Shown: positions 16,590-25,726, counted from the stretch's first letter. The stretch is 42,599 nucleotides of DNA from an uncultured Bacteroidales bacterium (GCA_902792435.1 CADAZN010000032.1:1-42599); one strand, 5' to 3'. A program made the numbers and translations. Notes: generated from the letters alone by a model not told the origin.

Positions 16590-16797
16590 TAACGAGGCAG
16601 GTCTTCTGGCTCATTCCCATCGCTCGCCTTGGGGCCTTCCCACAAGTTTAAACTTGCAGTGACCGAAAATTCAGAGTAATCAGTGAGTTCGGCAAGCGAC
16701 ATGTAATGGGGAAAATACAGCAGCGGGTTCTGCCCAGGATTCTCACCTGTGTTCCCTTTTCAGCCACCAGTGGAGCGGGTGCTCGTGGTGGCCACCA
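16590..16797 (-). promoter_or_regulatory. Cobalamin riboswitch
   Basis: On the minus strand the conserved elements occur in order: GGGAACACAGGTGAGAATCC (16756 to 16737), a GGGCAGAACCCGCTGCTGTA segment, a GTCACTG element, TGGGAAGGC, and the B12 box GAGCCAGAAGACCTGCC (16612 to 16596). This is the diagnostic set of the B12 aptamer. It lies about 350 nt upstream of the giant gene. A GCAGGT sequence 50-60 nt downstream (16542 to 16537) could pair with ACCTGC of the B12 box, a possible expression-platform pairing. Cobalamin riboswitches normally repress their downstream gene when cobalamin is abundant. Confidence 0.95.
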
Positions 16798-16810
16798 CAT
16801 TATCACGATG

Positions 16811-16842
16811 CAAAGTTAGGCATTATTTCTCACACCACCAAA
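16811..16842 (-). promoter_or_regulatory. Promoter of the cobalamin riboswitch and giant gene transcript
   Basis: On the minus strand TTTG (16842 to 16839), exactly 20 bp, then TAACTTTG (16818 to 16811). The start site falls immediately before the riboswitch. Confidence 0.8.
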
Positions 16843-16910
16843 TTTTCAAGGCTTGAACACAGCTATCTTTACCGCTATGGAAACTATAGAAGAATATGCT
16901 GAGTAAAACG

Positions 16911-16941
16911 GTTGTCAAAGTCCATTTTTTTTGTAACTTTG
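16911..16941 (+). promoter_or_regulatory. Promoter of the small lipocalin-like lipoprotein
   Basis: GTTG at 16911-16914, 19 bp, TAACTTTG at 16934-16941. It is divergent from the riboswitch promoter, about 70 bp away. Confidence 0.7.
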
Positions 16942-16977
16942 CACAAAAGAATTATCAACCAATAAAACCACGACATT

Positions 16978-17343
16978 ATGAAGAAGATACTTTTATTACT
17001 AGCAATCATCCTGCCTTTTGTGCTCACATCATGCGGTGACGATAAAGACGAACCAAAATCTCTTGAGCAACAACTTATTGGCCAATGGGAAAGCTCATGG
17101 AAGATAGATGGAGACAATTATCATAATATCGCTATTTTTGATTCTGAGCACCAGTTTTATCATACTGGCTACAAGAATGACACCCAAATCATACGTGTGT
17201 CATATACCTGGGAGTTGAATGGAAACACTTTAAAACTGATTAGAAATTACGACTCAGCCGAAACCACACATGAGATTTCTATTAAAGATAATGCGCTAAC
17301 AATAAGTGGGTATAAAGAAACCTATTATAAAGTAGAGAGCTAA
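16978..17343 (+). CDS. Small lipoprotein with lipocalin-like fold
   Basis: This 121-residue lipoprotein has a signal peptide with lipobox LTSC (Cys at residue 19), then an acidic GDDKDE tether, which in Bacteroidetes favours export to the outer surface. The mature part starts with QQLIGQWESSW and has repeated short beta strands (YTWELNGNTLKLI, EISIKDNALTISG). This is the pattern of the small lipocalin-like lipoproteins common in Bacteroidales. Substrate is unknown. It has its own promoter and terminator, so it is monocistronic. Composition is AT-richer than the surrounding core genes. Confidence 0.85.
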   Translation: MKKILLLLAIILPFVLTSCGDDKDEPKSLEQQLIGQWESSWKIDGDNYHNIAIFDSEHQFYHTGYKNDTQIIRVSYTWELNGNTLKLIRNYDSAETTHEISIKDNALTISGYKETYYKVES

Positions 17344-17372
17344 TGTCCCTCATTATTATTTTAAGGAACAAA

Positions 17373-17412
17373 AGCGGTTGGTTTACACACTGAGGTAAAT
17401 CAACCGTTTTTC
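17373..17412 (+). terminator. Intrinsic terminator
   Basis: Stem CGGTTG-G-TTTAC / GTAAA-T-CAACCG with a short loop, followed by TTTTTC. Confidence 0.85.
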
Positions 17413-17473
17413 TCGTAGGAGCATAATTCCTTGCCTCTCATTTTTGGTTTTTTAGGGATAATTTAAGTGAAGG

Positions 17474-17505
17474 CTTGCAATTGTGATTGAAAAGTTGTAA
17501 TTTTG
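17474..17505 (+). promoter_or_regulatory. Promoter of the VYGPP lipoprotein and OPT transporter
   Basis: CTTG at 17474-17477, 20 bp, TAATTTTG at 17498-17505. The expected start site near 17512 rules out the earlier ATG at 17510 and supports the ATG at 17543. Confidence 0.7.
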
Positions 17506-17542
17506 CTCTTTGAGTTTTATTAATATCATTAACGACATCATT

Positions 17543-17788
17543 ATGAGCAACTTATATTTTAGAAGCAAGAAATGGGCGGTAAGGGCATTGGTGGCTATAG
17601 GCACTTTGCTCGGGCTCACATCATGCCACAAGACCATTTACGATCCTAAATCTATTGAGGGCGTCTATGGTCCACCTCCTGGCTACTATGAGAATGTGGA
17701 GCCTGTAAAGGTGGTTTATGGTCCTCCCCCTGTACAGGTGGTAGATGGCCATAGTGACAAAGCCATAATCATTGCCCCCGAGGAATAA
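17543..17788 (+). CDS. Small lipoprotein with VYGPP motifs
   Basis: This protein of about 81 residues has an N-terminal positively charged helix and a lipobox LTSC (near residue 28). A short mature tail follows with two VYGPPP motifs (GVYGPPPGYY and VVYGPPPVQVV). The ATG at 17543 is preferred because the promoter places the transcript start near 17512. Short Pro-rich VYGPP lipoproteins recur in Bacteroidales, but I know of no established function. It is 39 bp ahead of the OPT transporter and probably in the same transcript. It could be an accessory of that transporter or merely a co-transcribed neighbour. Confidence 0.72.
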   Translation: MSNLYFRSKKWAVRALVAIGTLLGLTSCHKTIYDPKSIEGVYGPPPGYYENVEPVKVVYGPPPVQVVDGHSDKAIIIAPEE

Positions 17789-17827
17789 TTCATTAAGAAT
17801 AAAATAATTAAACCAAATAAAATTTAT

Positions 17828-19804
17828 ATGCAAGACGAAAAAGATTTACAGCAACAACAGGAGCAGATTGAGCTTCCCGAAAACGCGTTTCGTCCGTTGA
17901 AGGAAGGCGAGAAGTATGTTCCTATCTTGCGCCCCGAGAAAAACTATCCCGAGGTGACTCCCTATTCGGTTTCGATGGGTCTTATCATGGCGGTGATTTT
18001 CAGTGCCGCAGCAGCCTATCTGGGACTGAAAGTGGGACAAGTGTTTGAGGCGGCGATTCCCATCGCCATTATTGCAGCAGGTATTGCTGGCGTGACCAAA
18101 CGTAAGAACTCGCTCGGCGAGAACGTTATCATCCAGTCGATTGGTGCTGCCAGCGGTATTGTAGTGGCTGGTGCAATCTTCACATTGCCAGCGCTCTACA
18201 TCCTGCAACAGAAGTATCCCGAGATGACCGTCAACTTCCTTGAGGTGTTCCTCAGTTCGTTGCTTGGTGGTGTTCTGGGTATTTTGTTCTTCATCCCATT
18301 CCGCAAGTACTTCGTAAAGGAGAAACACGGAGACTTCCCCTTCCCCGAGGCAACAGCAACAACTCAGGTGCTTGTTCAGGGCCAAAAGGGTGGCGAGCAG
18401 GCTAAACCGCTGCTTATCGCCGGTCTTGTGGGTGGACTCTATGACTTCTTGATGAGCTCATTCGGCTGGTGGAAAGAGGTTATCTCGACAACCGCCATTC
18501 CCGCTATGCAGAACTTTGCCGACCAAACCAAGTATGTTTTCAAGGTCAACGTTAGTGCAGCGACCCTGGGTCTTGGTTTCATCATCGGTCTTAAGTACAG
18601 CTTCATCATCTTTGCCGGTAGTGCTTTCATCTGGTGGGTTGTAGTACCATTGTTTGCGGCTGTAAGCCCCGACATGGCAGCTATGGCTACCGACGATATC
18701 TTCAAGGACTATGCCCGCTCGATTGGTATTGGTGGTATCGCAATGAGTGGTATCATTGGCATCATCAAGTCGTGGGGCGTGATTAAGAACGCCGTGGGCC
18801 TTGCTGGCAAGTCGTTCAAAAAAGGTGGAACTGAGGAGAAAGAAGAGCGCACTCAACGCGACATCCCAATGAAGTCGCTCGTGTTTGCACTTTGCGCAGC
18901 ATTGGTTATCACCTTCGTATTCTTCTGGATTGGCGTGATTCACAACCTGCCACAGGCAATCGTGGCATTTATCGTTGTTGTGGTTATCGCATTCCTGTTC
19001 ACTACCGTTGCAGCCAACGCTATCGCTATCGTTGGTAGCAACCCCGTGAGCGGTATGACACTGATGACACTGATTATTGCTTCGGGTATCTTCGTTGCCG
19101 TTGGCCTTAATGGCTGGCAAGGTATTGTTGCCTCGATGATTATTGGTGGTGTGGTTTGTACAGCACTCTCGATGGCTGGTGGCATGGTGACCGACATGAA
19201 GATTGGTTACTGGATTGGTACCACTCCTGCCAAGCAGCAGACTTGGAAGATGCTTGGCACCGTCCTCTCGGCAGCTACCGTGGGCGGTGTGATGATTATC
19301 TTGAACAAGACCTATGGCTTCTATGAGGGCGCCGTTCCTGGCGAAGCTCCTCTTGTAGCACCTCAGGCCAACGCTATGGCAGCCGTTATCGATCCATTGA
19401 TGACTGGTGGCGAGACACCCTGGACATTCTACATTTGTGGTGCTATCCTCGCTTGCCTGCTCAACTGGCTCAAGGTTCCCGCATTGCCATTCTCGCTGGG
19501 TATGTTCATCCCATTCCAGTTGAACACTCCACTGTTGATTGGTGGTATCATCAGCTGGTTTGTAAGCACCCGCAGCAAGGACGAGAAACTCAACAAAGCC
19601 CGCATGGACAAGGGCACGCTCATCGCCAGCGGTTTCATTGCCGGTGGAGCACTGATGGGAGTTGTGAGTGCCGCGATGAAGTTTGGTGGATTTAAGTATG
19701 AGAGTCCGCTTAGCGATGGTTTCTCAAGCACTCTCGGCTTGATAATGTATATTGCACTTATTATTTACTTCGCAATAAGCTGTCTCAAGGCCAAGAAAGA
19801 TTAA
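17828..19804 (+). CDS. OPT family oligopeptide/metal-chelate transporter
   Basis: This 658-residue integral membrane protein has about 14-16 hydrophobic segments. It opens with a short soluble N-terminus and then PYSVSMGLIMAVIFSAAAAYLGLKVG, the typical first helix of the OPT family. Other family features are KRKNSLGENVIIQSIGAASG, FPFPEATATTQVL and NPVSGMTLMTLII. OPT proteins are proton-coupled symporters of peptides or metal-chelating compounds in the inner membrane. The bacterial substrates are mostly unproven. Length is normal and nothing is disrupted. It lies between the VYGPP lipoprotein (39 bp upstream) and a membrane-anchored protein (21 bp downstream), consistent with an operon. Confidence 0.93.
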   Translation: MQDEKDLQQQQEQIELPENAFRPLKEGEKYVPILRPEKNYPEVTPYSVSMGLIMAVIFSAAAAYLGLKVGQVFEAAIPIAIIAAGIAGVTKRKNSLGENVIIQSIGAASGIVVAGAIFTLPALYILQQKYPEMTVNFLEVFLSSLLGGVLGILFFIPFRKYFVKEKHGDFPFPEATATTQVLVQGQKGGEQAKPLLIAGLVGGLYDFLMSSFGWWKEVISTTAIPAMQNFADQTKYVFKVNVSAATLGLGFIIGLKYSFIIFAGSAFIWWVVVPLFAAVSPDMAAMATDDIFKDYARSIGIGGIAMSGIIGIIKSWGVIKNAVGLAGKSFKKGGTEEKEERTQRDIPMKSLVFALCAALVITFVFFWIGVIHNLPQAIVAFIVVVVIAFLFTTVAANAIAIVGSNPVSGMTLMTLIIASGIFVAVGLNGWQGIVASMIIGGVVCTALSMAGGMVTDMKIGYWIGTTPAKQQTWKMLGTVLSAATVGGVMIILNKTYGFYEGAVPGEAPLVAPQANAMAAVIDPLMTGGETPWTFYICGAILACLLNWLKVPALPFSLGMFIPFQLNTPLLIGGIISWFVSTRSKDEKLNKARMDKGTLIASGFIAGGALMGVVSAAMKFGGFKYESPLSDGFSSTLGLIMYIALIIYFAISCLKAKKD

Positions 19805-19825
19805 TATTATTTACATCAAGGTATT

Positions 19826-20380
19826 ATGGCACAGAATAAAAATGTGATATATGCTCTCTCGGGTGTAGCAGCAGCGTTGCTGGTGGCTCTGGTGGGTATC
19901 GTTGCCTACAATATGGGCAAGGACAAGTCGGATGAAAGTACCACAACAGACTCCAGCAACTCAACTGAGCTTACTACGACATCCAGCAGCACCAGCAGCA
20001 CGGCGCTCGACATGACTTCGGCTCAAACCGAGCAGCCTCAAGAACCCGAACCTGACCCCATCGATGTGCTTGCTATGGAGCACTGGCGCCTTAAAGGCAC
20101 TATAGCTGGTCAAGGTGTTGTGATGGAGCTTGACAATGACGGCGGCACTGTGAGTGGAAGTTACTATTACACCAAGTTTGGTCATCCTAACGATGCTTTG
20201 CAACTTTATGGCTCAATTGACAATAATGGTAATATCTCCCTAGAAGAGTTTGACGCAAATGAAGGTTATTACACTGCAAGTATGGATGGACACCTTAGCA
20301 TGGATGGTCATTTCTCAGGCACGCACCACAGATATGAGAATGGTGCCAACACCCGCATTAGACTGAATGTGGAGTTGTAG
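19826..20380 (+). CDS. Membrane-anchored extracytoplasmic protein, unknown function
   Basis: This 184-residue protein has one N-terminal membrane helix (VIYALSGVAAALLVALVGIVAY, residues ~9-30) and a low-complexity Ser/Thr-rich linker (~35-70). A small beta-rich domain follows (~85-184), with repeated G-rich strands such as LDNDGGTVSGSYYY and LSMDGHLSMDGHFSGTH. The domain would sit in the periplasm. It follows the OPT transporter by 21 bp and is followed by a terminator, so it is the last gene of that transcript. No family recognised. Confidence 0.8.
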   Translation: MAQNKNVIYALSGVAAALLVALVGIVAYNMGKDKSDESTTTDSSNSTELTTTSSSTSSTALDMTSAQTEQPQEPEPDPIDVLAMEHWRLKGTIAGQGVVMELDNDGGTVSGSYYYTKFGHPNDALQLYGSIDNNGNISLEEFDANEGYYTASMDGHLSMDGHFSGTHHRYENGANTRIRLNVEL

Positions 20381-20415
20381 CACATAACCGCTTCACATTA
20401 CCAACGTTTAAAGGA

Positions 20416-20456
20416 GTGCCCTATAAATCGCAAATGATTTATAGGGCACCACTTTT
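20416..20456. terminator. Bidirectional intrinsic terminator
   Basis: Perfect 14-bp stem (GTGCCCTATAAATC/GATTTATAGGGCAC) with a 6-nt loop between the convergent operons. It is followed by CACTTTTATT on the plus strand. Confidence 0.9.
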
Positions 20457-20467
20457 ATTCTTTCAAT

Positions 20468-20863
20468 TCACTTTTTATTTGCGCCGCCCTTTTTGGTTTT
20501 TATGACCACAACGCCATTGGCGCCTCTAATACCATAAATAGAGGTTTCTGATGAGTTCTTCAGCACTTGAATCGACTCTATATCATAAGGGTTTAACATG
20601 CTGAGGGGACCATCATAGGGCATGCCATCAACGATATACAGGGGCTCGGTGCTCGCATTCAGCGAACTAATGCCACGAATGAGCAATGATGGAGACGAAC
20701 CTGGCATGCCAGACGAATTAACAAGCACGCCAGCTCTCCCTTCAAGTGCCTGGGTAATGTTCGTAATTGGATAATCACTCTTATCAATTGAAGATTCCAT
20801 CCATTTCGAGCTAGAGCAACCAGCCAAACAAACAATCGTCAAAAGCAAAGCAAAATACTTCAT
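20468..20863 (-). CDS. Freestanding TonB-receptor plug domain lipoprotein
   Basis: This 131-residue protein has a lipoprotein signal (lipobox LAGC, Cys at residue 16). The rest is essentially one SusC-type plug domain: [41 protein letters not shown], and [36 protein letters not shown]. In a SusC receptor this domain sits inside a beta-barrel of about 700 residues, but here there is no barrel, and the frame ends naturally after KKGGANKK. It is therefore either a genuine standalone plug lipoprotein or the relic of a receptor. The intact frame, lipobox and place at the end of the PP2C operon (22 bp gap) favour a functional gene. Confidence 0.85.
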   Translation of the reverse strand: MKYFALLLTIVCLAGCSSSKWMESSIDKSDYPITNITQALEGRAGVLVNSSGMPGSSPSLLIRGISSLNASTEPLYIVDGMPYDGPLSMLNPYDIESIQVLKNSSETSIYGIRGANGVVVIKTKKGGANKK

Positions 20864-20885
20864 ATTTCTACGATTATAAGAGCAT

Positions 20886-21347
20886 TTACAAGAGACACAG
20901 GATTGTTATCAGCACTGCGCCCAACGTGTAGCTGACGGCATTAGCAAGTAGCGTAGACTTCAGAATCTCGCGAGCAGAATAAGTTTTCCTAAGCATGAAA
21001 TGGTTGATACACCACTCTATCAACACCGAGAGCACCAGCGCCACCACATAATAAGCTAACAAGCCCAACAAGGCATGAGGCTCACGAATATTTACCTCAT
21101 TGGATGTCACCCAAGGAAACCACACCACGAGCCACCATCCGCCGTTGAGCAACAGCGAAATGACAATTCCCACAATACCGCTCACGGCATTTGCCACTAA
21201 AGCAGAGACAAACACACCGCTCTCAAGCCATTTTTTCAGTAACACTCGGCTCATTATGCACGCCTCCAACAAGATGATGAGCAACATAAAGAGCCATCCC
21301 TGAGGCATAAAAGCGAATATTCCAAATGAGACGTTAAGGAGTGTCAT
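20886..21347 (-). CDS. Four-helix membrane protein, unknown function
   Basis: This 153-residue protein has four predicted membrane helices (residues ~12-32, 45-68, 88-110, 133-153). It has few charged residues apart from the RVLLKKW and [13 protein letters not shown] loops. The last helix runs to the C-terminal CLL. No enzyme motif is present and no family is recognised. It lies 12 bp after the methyltransferase gene and 22 bp before the plug lipoprotein gene, so it is almost certainly co-transcribed with both. Confidence 0.82.
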   Translation of the reverse strand: MTLLNVSFGIFAFMPQGWLFMLLIILLEACIMSRVLLKKWLESGVFVSALVANAVSGIVGIVISLLLNGGWWLVVWFPWVTSNEVNIREPHALLGLLAYYVVALVLSVLIEWCINHFMLRKTYSAREILKSTLLANAVSYTLGAVLITILCLL

Positions 21348-21359
21348 AGCTATGACTAC

Positions 21360-22130
21360 TTACTTGGTGAGGAGGTTGCGGCGGAGCTCGCTGATGGTGA
21401 TAGCTGCGGCGACTCCCACGTTGAGGCTCTCGCTGCGAGCGCCCTTAGTGGGCATTGCGGGAATGTGCAGTCGCTGCGTGACATGAGCGGCGATTTTGGG
21501 GCTTATGCCTTGTCCCTCGTTACCAAAGATAACGAAAGCACCGCCTGTGGGCAAGTTGGCGCTATAGATGTTGTCGCCGTCGAGGAAGGTGCCAAGGATG
21601 GGCATGTCGGTGTAATCGTCGAGGAAGAAGTCGAGGTCGGTGTAATGCACCTTCACCCTACTTATGGCTCCCATCGTGGCCTGCACCACCTTGTGGTTAT
21701 AGACGTCGACAGTAGACTTGTTGGCAAAAATATTCTTTATGCCATACCAGTCGGCAAGGCGCATCACGGTTCCCAGATTGCCGGGATCCTGAATGTTGTC
21801 GAGCACGATGTTGAGCCCGTTTCGCACCTCGTCGTCGGTGTAGGTGGTCTCAGGAATCTCGTAGACCGCCATCACATCGCTTGGTGTGGTGAACTGCGAC
21901 ATGCGTGCCATCTGGCTCTTGTGGGCCATCACCAGCTTGGGATAATGCTCGGCTGCGCCCTGCTGCTCATACCACGCCTTGGTGGCGATGAGGTAGCGGC
22001 AGTTGAATGCGTTCCAAGTGTCGCGCACACATTTCCATCCCTCGGCGACAAAGAGGCCTTCCTTGTCACGGTATTTTTTAACCGCCAGCGATGACACCAG
22101 CTTGATTATTCCGTTATTAATGTCCTGCAT
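21360..22130 (-). CDS. TrmH/SpoU family RNA 2'-O-methyltransferase
   Basis: This 256-residue protein has an N-terminal substrate-binding region (residues ~1-95, with RDKEGLFVAEGWKCVRD) and a SPOUT methyltransferase domain. The domain shows LDNIQDPGNLGTVMRLADWYG (motif 1, ~110-130), FGNEGQGIS (motif 2) and IPAMPTKGARSESLNVGVAAAI (motif 3), which form the knotted SAM site. Such enzymes methylate ribose 2'-OH in 23S rRNA or tRNA. The exact nucleotide cannot be told from sequence. The gene starts one base after the stop of the upstream lipoprotein gene, indicating translational coupling. Confidence 0.92.
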   Translation of the reverse strand: MQDINNGIIKLVSSLAVKKYRDKEGLFVAEGWKCVRDTWNAFNCRYLIATKAWYEQQGAAEHYPKLVMAHKSQMARMSQFTTPSDVMAVYEIPETTYTDDEVRNGLNIVLDNIQDPGNLGTVMRLADWYGIKNIFANKSTVDVYNHKVVQATMGAISRVKVHYTDLDFFLDDYTDMPILGTFLDGDNIYSANLPTGGAFVIFGNEGQGISPKIAAHVTQRLHIPAMPTKGARSESLNVGVAAAITISELRRNLLTK

Positions 22131-22131
22131 A

Positions 22132-22698
22132 TTACCAACGGTTGTTTTGTGGATTAAACTTGCGGAACTTGCCTCTGGGCTGCACTGGCCGCATGGAGCT
22201 CACGCTTGAAGGAACGTCGTAATGCGGCTGGTCGTCATAGTAGCTGCCACTACTATAGTCATCATTATAGCCATAGTCATCGTTGTAGGCCATAGAATTG
22301 TTATCATCCCCAATGCTAGGGCTAGGGGTGCTTGGCGACGGGCTCGCAGGCACCACTTCTTTCTTGGGAGCAGGATTAGGGGCCGAAGCTTGTGCAGTAT
22401 TGTCGCGCCTGTGTGAGTGACGTGCTGTGACTACTGGCTCTTGCGGAGCATCGCTCTCATCTTCCTCGATAACCTCGTTGTCCTCAGGAACATAAGCGAC
22501 CTCTTGTTCCTCGGCAAGAGTATCAATTTCTTGAGCCTCGACATAAGGTTCATTGTCTTGATTCACAATCCTCTCGGGGAAATCCTGCTGCTGTCTTGGT
22601 GCTTTGGTGAGGTGCTTCCTGTGTCGCACGCATGAAAGCATCAGCACCACAACCATAAGTGCCAGGACTGTAAACAATATGTTTCGTCTTGTTTTCAT
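22132..22698 (-). CDS. Acidic, proline-rich lipoprotein of unknown function
   Basis: This 188-residue protein has a lipoprotein-type signal (MKTRRNILFTV..., lipobox MLSC, Cys near residue 23). The mature part is low in complexity: a Lys/Arg/Gln-rich start, an acidic stretch (EEDESDAPQEP), a Pro/Ser-rich linker (KKEVVPASPSPSTPSPS), a Tyr/Asp/Ser-rich segment and a basic end (QPRGKFRKFNPQNNRW). It looks disordered and may tether to peptidoglycan or a partner. It sits 12 bp after the PP2C phosphatase gene, whose C-terminal tail has similar composition, so the two may act together. No family recognised. Confidence 0.75.
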   Translation of the reverse strand: MKTRRNILFTVLALMVVVLMLSCVRHRKHLTKAPRQQQDFPERIVNQDNEPYVEAQEIDTLAEEQEVAYVPEDNEVIEEDESDAPQEPVVTARHSHRRDNTAQASAPNPAPKKEVVPASPSPSTPSPSIGDDNNSMAYNDDYGYNDDYSSGSYYDDQPHYDVPSSVSSMRPVQPRGKFRKFNPQNNRW

Positions 22699-22710
22699 TA
22701 GTGGAGAGTG

Positions 22711-24342
22711 TTAGGGAGTCTCAATTGGTTTATCTCTTCTTGAAGGAAGTGGAACTGCCACATTTCTGTTAGACTTGGCAGGATCATCGCTAGCTCTGGG
22801 GCGCGAAGGAGGAGGTGGTGGCGTAGAAGTATTTGCCTGTGGCTGTGGAGTATTCTGCCTGCGGCTAGATACAGAGCTGCGGTCATCAGCCTCTGGCTCA
22901 TCATCGTGAATGGGCTCATCGCTACCAAAGTTCTCGGTGTTCTCAAAGGGATCGTAGGGAGGAACATTGCCACCATTGTACCTGGGAGAACGTGGAACGC
23001 TCACACTGCTACCAGTGGGATATCGTCCATCGAGAGATGCCTTAGAATCGTTACCTCCAGTGCTGCCACTGTTTCCTGTGTTGGGAAGTTCAACATTGCC
23101 AATGCCAGGAGCCCTGGGAACACTGACGTCGGTACCCACCTGCATTGAGTCACCAGGCATTACAGGCAACAAGCTGTCGATGCTCACGTCGGGGTCGGCA
23201 AGAGTGTCGGTAGCAACAACTTGCTTTGTGCTTTTATCCTTGCTTGAGCCACCAAAGAAGCATGCTGCTATGCCTCCAGCCAGCAATAATGAAGTGAGAA
23301 TAATAAGTCCTGCCCATTTCACCGACTTATACTTGTTCTTGATGGCAAACTTTTCAGAGTTCTGCTCTCCGTCAACCACGAGTGGCTCGCCTTCCTGGGC
23401 TGAAACTTCGCCGGGAATGGGAGGTATGGGTGGTGTGGCAGCTGGCTCGCCTTGATCTTTGGCCAAGGGACTGGCAACTACCGATGGGGCAATATCAGGA
23501 GTTATCTGCTCATAATTGACCATCTTGTCACACATAGCAGCCTCGTTATCGATGAGAAGAGTCTCGCCTTCCTCATGGTGAACACTGTCGACTTGGAACA
23601 ACACAGCAGTGCGGTTGTCGCTGCCGTTCTTGGCTAGCATTTGGATAGCGGCGAGTTTCATTTGGTCGCCACTATTGTTGCGCATCAGCACCTCGAGGAG
23701 CTGCTCGTCGGTAATCTCGCCACACACGCCGTCGCTGCACACCAAGAAATAATCGCCTGGCTCCACATTGGTTATCATCGCCACATCGGGAGTCTGGGCG
23801 GGTTGAGGTGATGGCAACATGGCGCGCGTGAGAATGCTGCGCTTGGTAGAGAGCTCAGTCTCACGGCGTGAGAGCACACCCTTCATGAACAAATCGTTGA
23901 CAAGAGAGTGGTCGCGCGAGCGATAAAGAATAGTGCCACTTGACGGGCGCACGTGGTAGATGCGAGAGTCACCTATGTGAGCCGCCACAATGCCATTGCG
24001 GCCAATCACGAGCATCGCCAGTGTAGTGCCCATGGGCTTATCGCTGGGGTGCTCACGGCTAGCAGCATTGAGCTGCTCTTGAGCAAAAGCCACCGCTTCG
24101 AGAGCTTTTTCATAAGTCATGGGCGAGTCATCGCTAACGTAATCTCGCACCCAAGCTCCCACAGCACGCGAAACGACCGAACTGGCAATCTCGCCATAGT
24201 CGTGGCCACCAATGCCGTCGCACACCACCACTACCTGCTGCTCCTGTGGCAGCTCGCCAAGTGATGGAAACAGGGCATCTTCCTGCTTTGCTCTAGCACC
24301 AATCTCATAGATTCCTACCGGTGCATTTATCTTGATTATCAT
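22711..24342 (-). CDS. PP2C-type serine/threonine phosphatase with membrane anchor and extracytoplasmic tail
   Basis: This 543-residue protein starts with a PP2C catalytic domain (residues ~1-252). Its metal-binding motifs are RAKQEDA (17-23), CDGIGGHD (41-48), GTTL (105-108), GDSR (124-127), SDG (203-205) and SDNR (241-244). A Pro-rich linker is followed by one membrane helix (~343-363, WAGLIILTSLLLAGGIAACFF). The tail of about 180 residues (Pro/Ser/Arg-rich, low complexity) would lie in the periplasm. Cytoplasmic PP2C with a membrane anchor usually reverses Ser/Thr kinase signalling. No kinase gene is nearby. It heads a five-gene leftward operon with gaps of 1-22 bp. Confidence 0.9.
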   Translation of the reverse strand: MIIKINAPVGIYEIGARAKQEDALFPSLGELPQEQQVVVVCDGIGGHDYGEIASSVVSRAVGAWVRDYVSDDSPMTYEKALEAVAFAQEQLNAASREHPSDKPMGTTLAMLVIGRNGIVAAHIGDSRIYHVRPSSGTILYRSRDHSLVNDLFMKGVLSRRETELSTKRSILTRAMLPSPQPAQTPDVAMITNVEPGDYFLVCSDGVCGEITDEQLLEVLMRNNSGDQMKLAAIQMLAKNGSDNRTAVLFQVDSVHHEEGETLLIDNEAAMCDKMVNYEQITPDIAPSVVASPLAKDQGEPAATPPIPPIPGEVSAQEGEPLVVDGEQNSEKFAIKNKYKSVKWAGLIILTSLLLAGGIAACFFGGSSKDKSTKQVVATDTLADPDVSIDSLLPVMPGDSMQVGTDVSVPRAPGIGNVELPNTGNSGSTGGNDSKASLDGRYPTGSSVSVPRSPRYNGGNVPPYDPFENTENFGSDEPIHDDEPEADDRSSVSSRRQNTPQPQANTSTPPPPPSRPRASDDPAKSNRNVAVPLPSRRDKPIETP

Positions 24343-24492
24343 CAGTATATAAGCTTATAGTTATTTATATATAATTAATAACGCAAGATATTGTTTTTAA
24401 TTGCATTGAAAGCTAGATTTTAGTTATTGGCCGACCTTTATCATTTGTGGTAACATGTTTTACACTTTTTATGTGACTATTGTCTCTTTTCT

Positions 24493-24524
24493 ATTGCTTT
24501 TGACAAAATATATTGCTACCTTTG
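24493..24524 (+). promoter_or_regulatory. Promoter of the aldolase gene
   Basis: ATTG at 24493-24496, 20 bp, TACCTTTG at 24517-24524. It is an intact strong promoter ahead of a disrupted gene. Confidence 0.75.
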
Positions 24525-24581
24525 CAGTCGTATTTTTGGATAAGAATACTAAGTTAAAAGTTTTCCAATCTTTTAAATTAA

Positions 24582-25603
<1,022 letters not shown>

Positions 25604-25627
25604 CTCCCACAGAACAAATTAACTACA

Positions 25628-25667
25628 GCGACTCGCCCAGCAATGAGCGGGTCGCTTTTTTTGCTGA
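25628..25667 (+). terminator. Intrinsic terminator after fba
   Basis: Stem GCGAC-T-CGC/GCG-G-GTCGC around a ~10-nt loop, followed by seven T residues. Confidence 0.85.
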
Positions 25668-25726
25668 AAGTAAGGCTCACACTCATGCATCTTTTTATAC
25701 CAGATTATGGTAGAGAAAAATATTTT

